Shown here: in pieces, positions 52,045 to 60,958 of the stretch | How positions within the stretch are numbered: position 1 is the first letter of the stretch | How the letters are laid out: each line of letters starts with the position of its first letter | Origin: Mangrovicoccus sp049603835 | Lineage (GTDB): Bacteria > Pseudomonadota > Alphaproteobacteria > Rhodobacterales > Rhodobacteraceae | Direction of reading: 5' to 3' | NCBI GenBank assembly: GCA_049603835.1 | Contig: JBMYSZ010000007.1 | Coordinates: forward strand, 1-64,000 | Length of the DNA: 64,000 nt | Notes under the pieces: model-generated | What the model saw: only the letters and a program-made list of their open reading frames with translations | The model's database searches: none | Told to the model about the DNA's origin: nothing | Position numbers and translations under genes: made by a program

Positions 52045-52058
52045 GCCAAGGGGCGTTT
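52037..52058 (+). terminator. Hairpin overlapping the rseP stop codon
   Basis: GCCCCT (52037-52042) pairs with AGGGGC (52049-52054), followed by GTTTATT. The stem includes the rseP stop. It looks like a weak intrinsic terminator or attenuator between rseP and bamA. Confidence 0.45.
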
Positions 52059-52104
52059 ATTGTGGCAGGAAGGCGCCTTTGCGCCCGCTATGCTGCATAG
52101 GCTT

Positions 52105-52133
52105 TTGACAACGCCCGCCGCCTTGACTACCCA
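52105..52133 (+). promoter_or_regulatory. Possible bamA promoter
   Basis: A perfect -35 hexamer TTGACA (52105-52110) lies 59 bases before the bamA start. Seventeen bases on is TACCCA, a poor -10; a second TTGACT follows at 52123. An internal promoter for bamA is plausible since it is highly expressed and has a 124-base leader, but the -10 is weak. Confidence 0.35.
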
Positions 52134-52168
52134 ATGCCCAGAACAATACGGGCGAAGGGTGGTGTGTC

Positions 52169-54514
52169 ATGGACGTGACCCCGATTAGGGCAAATCTGCA
52201 AACAGTGCAGGGTTTATGTCGAGCCATGGCGCTCGGCCTGTTGGGGCTGATCTTTTTGGCCACGGCTGTGGCGGCCCAGGCCTCTTTCAATTTCTCTCGC
52301 ATTGATGTTGAGGGCAATATTCGCATCGATGACAGCACTGTCGAAAGCTTTGCGGGCATCGCTCCGGGCACGCCGGTTTCGGCCGGGCAGCTGAATGCGG
52401 CCTATCAGCGGGTCATTGCCAGCGGCTTGTTTGAGACGGTGGAAATTCTGCCTGCTGGCCGTGTTTTGACCATCAAAGTCAAAGAATTCCCCACCATCAA
52501 CCAAGTGGCAATCGAAGGAAACCAGCGGCTTAAAGATGAGCTATTGGAAACCCTGATCCAATCTCAGCCTCGCCGGGTTTATAGCCCAACCCAGGCCGAG
52601 GCGGATGCGCGTGCCATTACCGAAGCCTATCGCCAGTCAGGCCGTTTATCCGCCACTGTGACCGCTCGGATCATTCCGCGCAGCCAAAACCGGGTGGATG
52701 TGGTCTATGAGGTTACCGAAGGTCGCGTCGTCGAGGTGGAGCGTATCGGCTTTGTGGGCAATCGCAGCTATTCGGAGCGGCGTTTGCGCGAGGTTTTGGG
52801 CACCAAACAGGCCGGATTCCTCCGCGCTCTGATCAATCGCGATAGTTTCGTCGAAGATCGAGTGGCTTTTGACCGCCAGGTTCTGACTGATTTCTATCAG
52901 TCCCGCGGTTTTATCGATTTCCGGGTCTTGTCGGTGGGCTCTGAGTTTTCCCGCGAACGCAACGCCTTTTTCTTGGTCTTCAATATTCAAGAAGGCCAGC
53001 GCTACCGGATTGGTGATATTTCGGTGCGCAGCGATGTTCCGGGGCTTGATGCCGCGCCATATTTCGAAATCTTGCGCAAACGCTCGGGGCAATATTACTC
53101 GCCGCTGCGGATCGAAGATGGTGTGTCGCGGATCGAGCGTCAGACCTTGGCCGAGGGCCGGGATTTCATCCGTGTGACCCCTGAACTGATCCGCAATGAG
53201 CGCGATCAGATCGTCGATGTGGTCTATGTTATGTCGCGCGGACCACGAATTTTTGTGGAGCGGATCGATATTGAGGGCAATGAGCAAACCCTTGATCGGG
53301 TGATCCGCCGCCAATTCGATACGGTCGAGGGCGATCCTTTCAATCCGCGCGAAATCCGTGATGCGGCGGAACGGATCCGGGCTTTGGGCTTCTTTGAGAC
53401 TGCGGAGGTGAATGCCAGCGAAGGCACCTCGCCGGATCGGGTGATCATCGATGTGGATGTGGCCGAGCAACCGACTGGTAATATTCGCCTGGGCTTAAAC
53501 TATTCGGTCGGCGATGGCGCGAGCGTTGCCTTTGGTCTGTCCGAAAGCAATTTCTTGGGCCGTGGACAGCGTCTAAGCTTTGACATTAATGCCGGTGTCG
53601 ATAATGCCAGTTCGCGGATTACCCTAATTGATCCGGCGCTTTTAGGCCGCGATCTGACCGGCGGGATCAGTCTTTTCTATGACCGGACCGAGAATTTTAA
53701 CGCCGATTATGACACGAATAGTGTTGGGATCCAGCCGACTTTGTCTTTCCCTTTGACCGAATATAGCCGCTTGCAGCTGCGTTATCGTTTGGCCGAAGAC
53801 GAACTCACCGGCGTTGATACGGGCGATCCAGATGTAGAAGGCGATAATGGTAGCTCGGCGATTATCCAGCGCGAGGCCGGGAAATATATGGTCAGCTCTG
53901 TGGGCTATAGCTATTCCTATGACACGCGCGATGTGGGGCTGGATCCGAATTCCGGTATTCGCTTTGTGTTTGGTCAGGACTTTGCCGGGCTTGGTGGCGA
54001 TCGTGACTATATCCGCACCACCGCCTCGGTGACGGGCGAAACCAAAGCCTATCAAGAGGAAATCGGTCTGCGTGCCCGTCTAGAGGGCGGCGCTTTGGCG
54101 ATGCTCAATGGCGATAGCACGGTTTTGGACCGCTTCACCGCGGGTCGCCGGGTTCGGGGCTTTGTGACTAATGGTATTGGTCCGCGCGATTTGACCGCGA
54201 CCAATGAAGACGCGCTTGGCGGTCATTATTACGTGGCGCTGCGGATGGAGGCCAATTTCCCTATCGGTGTGCCCGAAGAATATGGCGTGTCGGGCGGGGT
54301 GTTCTTTGACACGGGCTCCATCTGGGGGCTTGATGATACGGCCGGTACATCGGGTGAAGTAGATGATGACTTCCATCTGCGCTCTGTGGTCGGGGTATCG
54401 CTGTTTTGGGATACTCCCTTGGGACCGCTACGGTTTGACTTCACCGAAGCCTTGCAGGCAGAAAGCTATGACGACGAGCAAAGCTTTGACTTCTCCATTT
54501 CGGCCAGTTTCTAA
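52169..54514 (+). CDS. bamA: Outer membrane protein assembly factor BamA
   Basis: The central insertase for outer-membrane beta-barrels. A signal peptide (LGLLGLIFLATAVAAQA) is followed by five POTRA domains (for example FSRIDVEGNIRID, INQVAIEGNQRLKDE, IFVERIDIEGNEQTLDR) and a C-terminal barrel of about 380 residues. The barrel contains RRVRGFVTNGIGPRD, the conserved VRGF lid motif, and ends in Phe (FDFSISASF), the usual outer-membrane signal. It has 781 residues. The last 47 bases overlap the skp gene. Confidence 0.96.
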   Translation: MDVTPIRANLQTVQGLCRAMALGLLGLIFLATAVAAQASFNFSRIDVEGNIRIDDSTVESFAGIAPGTPVSAGQLNAAYQRVIASGLFETVEILPAGRVLTIKVKEFPTINQVAIEGNQRLKDELLETLIQSQPRRVYSPTQAEADARAITEAYRQSGRLSATVTARIIPRSQNRVDVVYEVTEGRVVEVERIGFVGNRSYSERRLREVLGTKQAGFLRALINRDSFVEDRVAFDRQVLTDFYQSRGFIDFRVLSVGSEFSRERNAFFLVFNIQEGQRYRIGDISVRSDVPGLDAAPYFEILRKRSGQYYSPLRIEDGVSRIERQTLAEGRDFIRVTPELIRNERDQIVDVVYVMSRGPRIFVERIDIEGNEQTLDRVIRRQFDTVEGDPFNPREIRDAAERIRALGFFETAEVNASEGTSPDRVIIDVDVAEQPTGNIRLGLNYSVGDGASVAFGLSESNFLGRGQRLSFDINAGVDNASSRITLIDPALLGRDLTGGISLFYDRTENFNADYDTNSVGIQPTLSFPLTEYSRLQLRYRLAEDELTGVDTGDPDVEGDNGSSAIIQREAGKYMVSSVGYSYSYDTRDVGLDPNSGIRFVFGQDFAGLGGDRDYIRTTASVTGETKAYQEEIGLRARLEGGALAMLNGDSTVLDRFTAGRRVRGFVTNGIGPRDLTATNEDALGGHYYVALRMEANFPIGVPEEYGVSGGVFFDTGSIWGLDDTAGTSGEVDDDFHLRSVVGVSLFWDTPLGPLRFDFTEALQAESYDDEQSFDFSISASF

Positions 54515-55145
54515 GGCCGTCCTGGCGACGGGTTTGGCGTTTGGGGTGACCCAAGCGCCGCTCTTGGCGCAAACTGGGCAAACCCGGACAAGCGACGAAC
54601 CAGCTGCCGTTCTGCCAAGCCCGGTTTTGACTTTGGATCCTGATGCGCTTTTCTCGGGCTCCGCTTTTGGCAAACGTGTCATTGCCGAGCTAGAGCGGGA
54701 TCGCGCCGCTTTGGCTGCGGAAAACCGCCGCATCGAACAAGAGCTGGTGTCACGCGAAAGCGAATTGACTGGATTGCGCCCGACGGTCTCGGCAGAGGCG
54801 TTTTCTGAAATGGCGGCGGAGTTCGACACAACAGTCCAGCGCATGCGCACCGAACAAGAGCGCAAATCGCGCCTTTTGCAAGAACGCCTAGAGGCAGAGC
54901 GGACAGCCTTTCGCACCAAGATAGGCCCAGTTCTGGTGGAACTCGTGCGCGCAAGCGGCGCGGTGGCAATTTTGGATCGGGCGGCGGTTTTGATTTCCTT
55001 CCAATCGATTGATGTCACCCAAGAGGCCATAGCCGCGATTGATGCGGCTTTGGGCAGTGGGCAGTCAGAGCTGTCTATCCCCGATCTTGTTTTGCCCAAT
55101 GAGGCCAGCGGGCTTTCGCCTGCCACTGGCAATCAAAACGAGTAA
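54468..55145 (+). CDS. skp: Periplasmic chaperone Skp/OmpH family
   Basis: A periplasmic holdase for outer-membrane proteins. A signal peptide (KAVLATGLAFGVTQAPLLAQ) precedes a long helical, charged region (ELERDRAALAAENRRIEQEL, then MRTEQERKSRLLQERLEAER) that forms the Skp tentacles. It has 225 residues, a little longer than E. coli Skp, with a C-terminal tail of low complexity. The ATG at 54468 lies inside bamA in another frame; no later start would keep the signal peptide. Confidence 0.88.
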   Translation: MTTSKALTSPFRPVSKAVLATGLAFGVTQAPLLAQTGQTRTSDEPAAVLPSPVLTLDPDALFSGSAFGKRVIAELERDRAALAAENRRIEQELVSRESELTGLRPTVSAEAFSEMAAEFDTTVQRMRTEQERKSRLLQERLEAERTAFRTKIGPVLVELVRASGAVAILDRAAVLISFQSIDVTQEAIAAIDAALGSGQSELSIPDLVLPNEASGLSPATGNQNE

Positions 55146-55254
55146 CCCTAGACCCCTGTGATATTAACCGAGCCGCGCGGCTATAGGCGCCTTGTTTCAA
55201 AGCGGCGCAATTGCTAGCACTCGGCCAATTCAAGCAACGACCTGAAGGCTTTCG

Positions 55255-55716
55255 ATGACTGACATCCCCACCACCGCCGATATCGATCTGATCCAACGGA
55301 TTATCCCGCATCGTTACCCGTTTTTGCTGGTGGATAAGGTGCGCGATATTGTGGCGAATAAATCGGCTGTGGGCATCAAGAATGTCACTATGAATGAGCC
55401 GCAATTTACCGGCCATTTCCCGGCGACACCGGTTTTTCCAGGCGTGCTGATGGTTGAGTCTCTGGCTCAGACTGCAAGCGTTATGGTGGGCTTGTCGATG
55501 AATTTGGCCGATAGCGGCGCGCTGGTCTATTTCATGGGTATCGATAAATGCAAATTCCGTCGTAAGGTCGGCCCGGGCGATGTTATGGAGCTTCATGTCG
55601 AGGCCCTGCGCGGCGGCTCGAAGGTTTGGAAATTCAAAGGCACCGCAATGGTCGAGGGCGATGTCGCCTGCGAATGTGAATTCACCGCCATGGTCGATTT
55701 GCCAAAGGACAGCTAA
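55255..55716 (+). CDS. fabZ: 3-hydroxyacyl-ACP dehydratase FabZ
   Basis: Dehydrates 3-hydroxyacyl-ACP in fatty acid synthesis and competes with LpxA for substrate. The hot-dog motif TGHFPATPVFPGVLMVES holds the catalytic His and Glu. It begins with an RIIPHRYPFLLVDKV segment as usual. It has 153 residues. The gap of 109 bases from skp shows no gene; lpxA follows at two bases. Confidence 0.97.
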   Translation: MTDIPTTADIDLIQRIIPHRYPFLLVDKVRDIVANKSAVGIKNVTMNEPQFTGHFPATPVFPGVLMVESLAQTASVMVGLSMNLADSGALVYFMGIDKCKFRRKVGPGDVMELHVEALRGGSKVWKFKGTAMVEGDVACECEFTAMVDLPKDS

Positions 55717-55718
55717 GC

Positions 55719-56516
55719 ATGAGCATTGACGCAACCGCGCAGATCCACCCTCGCGCCGTGGTGGAACCGGGCGCGGTTATCGGCCCTGGCGCCTATGTGG
55801 GGCCGTTCTGCTTGGTGGGGCCCGAGGTCGTTTTGGGCGCTCGGGTCGAGCTGAAAAGCCATGTGGTGGTTACCGGCCAAACTGTGATCGGTGAAGAAAC
55901 GGTGATTTTCGCTGGCGCGGTGATTGGCGAGATCCCGCAAGATCTGAAGTTTAAGGGTGAAAAGACCAAGCTGGAGGTTGGCGCCCGCAATCGCATCCGC
56001 GAAGGCGTGACCATGAATACCGGCACTGAAGGCGGCGGCGGCATCACCAAAGTGGGCGATGACTGTTTATTCATGACGGGCTCTCATGTGGGCCATGATG
56101 TGCATGTGGGCGACCGGGTGATCATGGCGAACCAAGCGGCTTTGGCGGGCCATTGTGTCATTGCAGATGATGTGATCATCGGCGGTCTGTCTGGCATCCA
56201 CCAATGGGTGCGGATTGGGCGCGGCGCTATTATCGGCGCGGTGACCATGGTGACGAATGACGTGATGCCTTACGGGCTGGTGCAAGCGCCGCGCGGCGAG
56301 CTGGATGGGCTGAACCTGGTGGGGCTGAAACGCAAAGGCGTGTCGCGCGAGGACATCACCGCATTGCGCGCCGCCTATCAAATGCTGGCCCAGGGTGAAG
56401 GCGCCTTTATGGAGCGGGTGCAGCGTTTGGGCGAAGAGGCTACGTCGCCTTATGTGCGCGAAATCGTTGATTTCCTAAAGGGCGATACGGATCGCTCTTA
56501 TCTCACGCCGCGCTAG
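55719..56516 (+). CDS. lpxA: UDP-N-acetylglucosamine acyltransferase LpxA
   Basis: First step of lipid A synthesis. The left-handed beta-helix hexapeptide repeats are visible from IHPRAVVEPGAVIGPGAYVG on, and the catalytic His lies in MTGSHVGHDVHVGD. The C-terminal helical part (GLNLVGLKRKGVSREDI) is normal. It has 265 residues. It sits between fabZ and lpxI in the classic order. Confidence 0.97.
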   Translation: MSIDATAQIHPRAVVEPGAVIGPGAYVGPFCLVGPEVVLGARVELKSHVVVTGQTVIGEETVIFAGAVIGEIPQDLKFKGEKTKLEVGARNRIREGVTMNTGTEGGGGITKVGDDCLFMTGSHVGHDVHVGDRVIMANQAALAGHCVIADDVIIGGLSGIHQWVRIGRGAIIGAVTMVTNDVMPYGLVQAPRGELDGLNLVGLKRKGVSREDITALRAAYQMLAQGEGAFMERVQRLGEEATSPYVREIVDFLKGDTDRSYLTPR

Positions 56517-56519
56517 GCT

Positions 56520-57338
56520 ATGAGCGGCCCGATAGCCATTATCGCCGGCGAGGGCGCGTTGCCGGTGGAAATCGCCACCAGCCTGTCCAATCAGGGGCGC
56601 GATTTCCTACTGGCGGAAATGGAAGGCCATCCCGCCGAAAACCCCAATCGCGCGCCGGTGATCCGGTTCCGGGTGGAGCGGATGGGTAGTCTTTTTGCTC
56701 AGCTGCACCGCCAAGGGGTGAAAGAAATCGTCATGGCGGGCGCGATCCATCGGCCTAAGCTGGACCCGTCGAAATTCGATCTAAAGACCGTTTCGCTTGC
56801 GCCAAAGCTTTTTAGCGCTTTGCGTCAGGGGGATGATGGGGCCTTGCGCGCGGTGGTGGCGATTTTCGAGGCCGAGGGGTTTGATATACGCGCCGCCCAT
56901 GATTTCGTGCCCAATTTGGTGTTGCCGCCTGGGCTGACGGCGGGGCCGGGGCTTAGCAATGAGCTGATCGCAGATGCCACTCGTGGCAAAGCGATTTTGG
57001 ATGCGCTGGCCGGACAGGATGTGGCTCAGGCCTGTGTGATCGCAGGCGGGCAATGCCTGGGTATTGAATCCGTTTATGGCACGGATGCGCTGCTGAAATT
57101 CGTCACGGACCAACGCCCTAATCGCCGCCCGGAAACCGGTGGTGTGTTGGTCAAGCGTCCCAAAACCGGCCAGGAATTACGGGTAGATATGCCTGTCATC
57201 GGCATTAGCACGATCGAAGCGGCTTTGGCGGCAAAGCTCAGCGGTGTTTGCCTAGCTGCGGGGCAGGTTATGGTGCTGGATTGTCCGGCGGTCGCGTCGC
57301 TTTGTGATCGCGAGGGGATCAGCCTATGGGCGATTTAA
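56520..57338 (+). CDS. lpxI: UDP-2,3-diacylglucosamine pyrophosphatase LpxI
   Basis: The alphaproteobacterial replacement for LpxH, which makes lipid X for LpxB. The 272-residue chain carries IAIIAGEGALPVEIA at the start, KEIVMAGAIHRPKL, and the C-terminal LVKRPKTGQELRVDMPVIG, the family's active-site segment. It overlaps lpxB by 13 bases, so the two are coupled. Confidence 0.95.
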   Translation: MSGPIAIIAGEGALPVEIATSLSNQGRDFLLAEMEGHPAENPNRAPVIRFRVERMGSLFAQLHRQGVKEIVMAGAIHRPKLDPSKFDLKTVSLAPKLFSALRQGDDGALRAVVAIFEAEGFDIRAAHDFVPNLVLPPGLTAGPGLSNELIADATRGKAILDALAGQDVAQACVIAGGQCLGIESVYGTDALLKFVTDQRPNRRPETGGVLVKRPKTGQELRVDMPVIGISTIEAALAAKLSGVCLAAGQVMVLDCPAVASLCDREGISLWAI

Positions 57339-58516
57339 GCTTGCGGGTGTTTATTTTAGCGGGCGAAGCATCGGGCGATGCTTTGGGTGCGGCTTTGGTG
57401 AAAGAGCTACGGGTTTTGGCCCCTGACATCCAAATTGCCGGTGTCGCTGGACCGCTAATGCAAGCCGAAGGGGTCGAAAGCCTCTATTCCATGGATGAAC
57501 TCTCGGTCATGGGGATCGCAGAGGTTCTGCCGCGCTATTTCCATTTGCTGCGTCGGCTCAGGCAAACCGCCACCGCTTGCTCGAAATTCAGACCCCATGC
57601 GCTGATCACCATTGATAGCCCAGATTTCAGCCTGCGTTTGGCGAAATTGGCGAAGCGTTTGGTTCCGGAACTGCATGCCATCCACTATGTTGCGCCGTCG
57701 GTTTGGGCCTGGCGTCCGGGGCGTGCGGCGCATATGGCGCAGGTGATTGACCAGGTTTTGGCGCTTTTGCCTTTCGAGCCGCCCTATATGGAGCGCGCCG
57801 GCATGCGCTGCGATTTCGTCGGCCATCCGGTAGTGGCGGAACCTGTGGCCAGCGATGCAGAGGTGGCAGAGTTTCGGGCCGCGCAGGATATTGGCGAAGC
57901 GCCCCTTTGTCTGGTCCTGCCAGGGTCTCGGAAATCAGAGATTGCCCGGCTTGGTCCAGTTTTTGGCGAAACTATCGCAAAAATCCATGCCCATAGGTCA
58001 GATGTCAAATTCCTGCTGCCCATGGCCCATGGGGTGGTGGATATGGTGCGGGATCAAATCAGCGATTGGGCGGTGAAACCGATCCTGCTTGATCCCAGCA
58101 CCCAAAGCCTAGCGACCGCATTGCAGCAAAAACGCGCGGCCTTTCGGGCGGCGGATGTGGCTATGGCGGCTTCTGGCACAGTGTCCTTAGAGCTGGCGGC
58201 TGCGGACACCCCCATGGTGATTGCTTATGACCAAAGCTGGCTGACAGCGCAGATAATGCGGCGCATGGTGCGGATCGATACGGTGACTTTGGTCAATCTG
58301 GTGTCGGAAACCCGCAGCGTGCCGGAATTCTTGCTGGAAAATTGCCAACCCGATGCCATTGCCGGGGCCGTGCTAGACACGCTGGCCAATCCCGCAGAGC
58401 AGCGCGCCGCCGCGGCCCTTACTATGGAGCGTTTGGGCCGAGGCGGGCAGTCGCCTGGGGCGCGCGCAGCTCATGCGGTTCTTGAAGGGATCGCCGAGGG
58501 CTATTTGCGGTCCTAA
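57326..58516 (+). CDS. lpxB: Lipid-A-disaccharide synthase LpxB
   Basis: Joins lipid X and UDP-diacylglucosamine. The 396 residues show FILAGEASGDALGAALV, SVMGIAEVLPRYF, YVAPSVWAWRPGRA and LVLPGSRKSEIARLGP, all characteristic of this GT19 family. It is the last gene of the envelope run. A short GGGGC/GCCCC hairpin at 58523-58536 between it and the convergent mnmA may act in both directions. Confidence 0.96.
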   Translation: MGDLSLRVFILAGEASGDALGAALVKELRVLAPDIQIAGVAGPLMQAEGVESLYSMDELSVMGIAEVLPRYFHLLRRLRQTATACSKFRPHALITIDSPDFSLRLAKLAKRLVPELHAIHYVAPSVWAWRPGRAAHMAQVIDQVLALLPFEPPYMERAGMRCDFVGHPVVAEPVASDAEVAEFRAAQDIGEAPLCLVLPGSRKSEIARLGPVFGETIAKIHAHRSDVKFLLPMAHGVVDMVRDQISDWAVKPILLDPSTQSLATALQQKRAAFRAADVAMAASGTVSLELAAADTPMVIAYDQSWLTAQIMRRMVRIDTVTLVNLVSETRSVPEFLLENCQPDAIAGAVLDTLANPAEQRAAAALTMERLGRGGQSPGARAAHAVLEGIAEGYLRS

Positions 58517-58527
58517 AGCTTAGGGGC

Positions 58528-59697
58528 TTAGGCCCCGCGCCAGATCCAACCGCCGCCTAAAACCCGGCTGTCATCATTCGCATAAAGCACACAGGCCTGG
58601 CCGGGACTTACCCCTTCTTCTGGGGTCAAAAGCTCCACCTCTGCTTCACCGGCTGCGGTGGCGCGCAGAACCGCCGGGCGCGGCGGGCGGGTGGAACGCA
58701 CCTTGGCCGACAGCTCCACTTCTTCGCCAATGGTCAGCGGGCGATCCCCAAGCCAGTTGAGTTCGCGAACCGGGACGACCCGTGTGGACAGAGCCTCTTT
58801 CGGGCCGACCACAACTTGCCGATTGGTCGGGTCCAAGCGCACCACATAAAGCGGATCTGCTAGGCCACCGATGCCCAAACCGCGCCGCTGCCCGATCGTG
58901 TAATGGATAATCCCGCGATGCTCCGCCAAAACATTGCCATCCAGATCCACAATCTCGCCCGGATCCGCCGCACCTGGGCGTAGCTTTTCGATCACCGCCG
59001 CGTAATTGCCATTGGGCACAAAACAGATGTCCTGGCTATCGGGCTTATCCGCGACAGGCAGGCCGAATTTTTCCGCCAATTTGCGCGTTTCCGCCTTTGA
59101 GCTGAGATGGCCCAAAGGAAAGCGCAGAAAATCCAGTTGCTCTGGAGTGGTGGAAAAGAGGAAATAGCTTTGATCCCGCACCGGATCCGCGCCGCGATGA
59201 AGCTCTGCCCCCGATAGACCGGATTTGCGCTGAATATAGTGCCCCGTGGCCATGCAATCCGCGTCGAGGTCTTTGGCGGTGTTTAAAAGATCTTTGAATT
59301 TTACCTTTTCATTGCACCGAATACAGGGCACCGGCGTTGCGCCCGACAGATAGCTATCGGCGAATTCATCGATCACCGCTTCTTGGAAAACCGATTCGTA
59401 ATCCAGCACATAATGCGGGAAATCCATCTCTTCGGCCACGCGGCGGGCATCATGGATGTCTCGACCCGCGCAACATGCCCCTTTTTTAGCCAGGGCCGCA
59501 CCATGGTCATATAATTGCAAAGTCACGCCAATTACGTCGTAGCCTTCGCTCTTTAGCATAGCTGCCACGACCGAACTATCTACTCCTCCGGACATGGCCA
59601 CCACCACGCGGGTATCCTTTGGAGCCTTTGAAAATCCAAGAGTATTCATGGCCTGTGCCATCGCGCCGTTGTCCTTAGTTACCCCAGACGCCAGCAT
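58528..59697 (-). CDS. mnmA: tRNA-specific 2-thiouridylase MnmA
   Basis: Adds sulfur to the wobble uridine of tRNA-Lys, Glu and Gln. The PP-loop VVAMSGGVDSSVVAAML is near residue 32, the cysteine pair is in PCIRCNEKVKF and SQDICFVPNG, and the tRNA segment ATGHYIQRK is present. It has 389 residues from the ATG at 59697; ATGs 12 and 16 codons later would also suit. It is divergent from sciP. Confidence 0.95.
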   Translation of the reverse strand: MLASGVTKDNGAMAQAMNTLGFSKAPKDTRVVVAMSGGVDSSVVAAMLKSEGYDVIGVTLQLYDHGAALAKKGACCAGRDIHDARRVAEEMDFPHYVLDYESVFQEAVIDEFADSYLSGATPVPCIRCNEKVKFKDLLNTAKDLDADCMATGHYIQRKSGLSGAELHRGADPVRDQSYFLFSTTPEQLDFLRFPLGHLSSKAETRKLAEKFGLPVADKPDSQDICFVPNGNYAAVIEKLRPGAADPGEIVDLDGNVLAEHRGIIHYTIGQRRGLGIGGLADPLYVVRLDPTNRQVVVGPKEALSTRVVPVRELNWLGDRPLTIGEEVELSAKVRSTRPPRPAVLRATAAGEAEVELLTPEEGVSPGQACVLYANDDSRVLGGGWIWRGA

Positions 59698-59794
59698 TTA
59701 AGTGAAAATGCTCTGTTTTTCAATGGCCTACCTTTACAGCCATTTAAGCCAGATCAGGGCATGTGAGGAGTGGTGAGAAGCAAGGGGTCTTGAT

Positions 59795-60073
59795 ATGTAT
59801 ATCAGAAAGGTGGATGGGCCGCGTCTGGTGACTTTGCCGGACGGAGCGAAATTAACACGTGCGGATTTGCCTAGCAAAAACACACGTCGCTGGGTGGCTA
59901 GTCGAAAAGCAACCGTCGTGAAAGCCGTTGTGCACGGGTTAATAACTGCGCAAGAGGCAATCGATACCTATGATTTGTCCGAAGAAGAGTTCGAATCTTG
60001 GGTTGCGGCGGTCGAAAACCATGGGGAATCGGCGCTGAAGACAACTTCATTGCAAAAATATCGACAACTTTAA
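59795..60073 (+). CDS. sciP: CtrA inhibitor SciP (DUF1153)
   Basis: A small helix-turn-helix protein of 92 residues that, in Caulobacter, binds CtrA and blocks activation at its promoters in G1. Family features are the N-terminal VTLPDGAKLTRADLP, NTRRWVASRKATVV (30-43) and the following helix AQEAIDTYDLSEEEFESW. It lies 94 bases before ctrA on the same strand, so the two may be cotranscribed. The stop codon is inside a pair of overlapping inverted repeats. Confidence 0.93.
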   Translation: MYIRKVDGPRLVTLPDGAKLTRADLPSKNTRRWVASRKATVVKAVVHGLITAQEAIDTYDLSEEEFESWVAAVENHGESALKTTSLQKYRQL

Positions 60074-60086
60074 GTTGTTTTCAACT
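60064..60086 (+). promoter_or_regulatory. Two mutually exclusive hairpins at the sciP stop
   Basis: ACAACT (60064-60069) pairs with AGTTGT (60073-60078), whose first five bases AGTTG also pair with CAACT (60082-60086). Only one stem can form at a time. The first is followed by TTTT and resembles a weak terminator. A translating ribosome ending at the sciP stop would block it. An attenuator for ctrA is possible. Confidence 0.4.
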
Positions 60087-60167
60087 CTTGCCAAGGTTTA
60101 GTAACATATGATTAACTAATCTTGGCGAACTTCAAACGGAACGCCGAGCGAGCTGGAGACATTTAAG

Positions 60168-60881
60168 ATGCGTGTACTTCTGGTTGAAGACGATCCGACC
60201 ACGTCCAAGAGTATTGAGTTGATGCTCACCCATGCGAACCTAAACGTGTACTGCACGGATTTAGGGGAGGAGGGGATAGATTTGGCGAAGTTGTATGATT
60301 ACGACCTTATCCTGCTGGACCTTAACCTGCCGGATATGAATGGCCACGAGGTCTTGCGCCAATTGCGCATGTCGAAAATCGATACACCGATCCTGATCCT
60401 ATCCGGGGCTGATGATACTGAAAGCAAAATCAAGGGTTTCGGCTTTGGCGCAGATGATTATCTGACCAAGCCTTTCCATCGCGAAGAGTTGGTGGCCCGA
60501 ATTCATGCGATCATTCGACGGTCCAAGGGCCATTCGCAATCGGTTATTAGGACCGGCAAAATCTCTGTTAATCTGGATGCGAAAACTGTCGATGTCGAAG
60601 GCATGCCTGTGCATTTGACCGGCAAAGAATACCAGATGCTAGAGCTGCTTTCCTTGCGCAAGGGCACAACCCTGACCAAGGAAATGTTCCTAAACCATCT
60701 TTATGGTGGCATGGATGAGCCAGAGCTGAAAATCATCGATGTGTTCATTTGTAAGCTACGCAAGAAGTTAACAAATGCGACCGATGGCGAAAACTATATC
60801 GAAACAGTTTGGGGCCGGGGCTACGTGCTGCGGGATCCAGAACCTAAGGCTATGGAACCGCCATTAGCACTTGGCGCCTAA
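60168..60881 (+). CDS. ctrA: Cell-cycle response regulator CtrA
   Basis: An OmpR-type response regulator of 237 residues. The phosphorylated Asp is D51 in ILLDLNLPDMNG, with acidic residues EDDP at 7-10 and the conserved Lys in DDYLTKPFHRE. The winged-helix output ends ETVWGRGYVLRDPEP. In Rhodobacterales CtrA mostly controls motility, gene-transfer agents and quorum-linked traits rather than viability. The gap before it has a TTAAC half-site (60112-60116), but no full CtrA box. Confidence 0.97.
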   Translation: MRVLLVEDDPTTSKSIELMLTHANLNVYCTDLGEEGIDLAKLYDYDLILLDLNLPDMNGHEVLRQLRMSKIDTPILILSGADDTESKIKGFGFGADDYLTKPFHREELVARIHAIIRRSKGHSQSVIRTGKISVNLDAKTVDVEGMPVHLTGKEYQMLELLSLRKGTTLTKEMFLNHLYGGMDEPELKIIDVFICKLRKKLTNATDGENYIETVWGRGYVLRDPEPKAMEPPLALGA

Positions 60882-60958
60882 GCTTTTTGGTTCAGCGACT
60901 GGACGCCCCTGACTGCTCTGCCTAAGACAAGATTCATAGGCAGTGGAGTGGGGCGACC

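Noticed and set aside
60098..60116. Full CtrA binding box upstream of ctrA
   Set aside because: TTAG and TTAA are separated by 10 bases rather than the 7 of TTAA-N7-TTAA. Only a TTAAC half-site remains.
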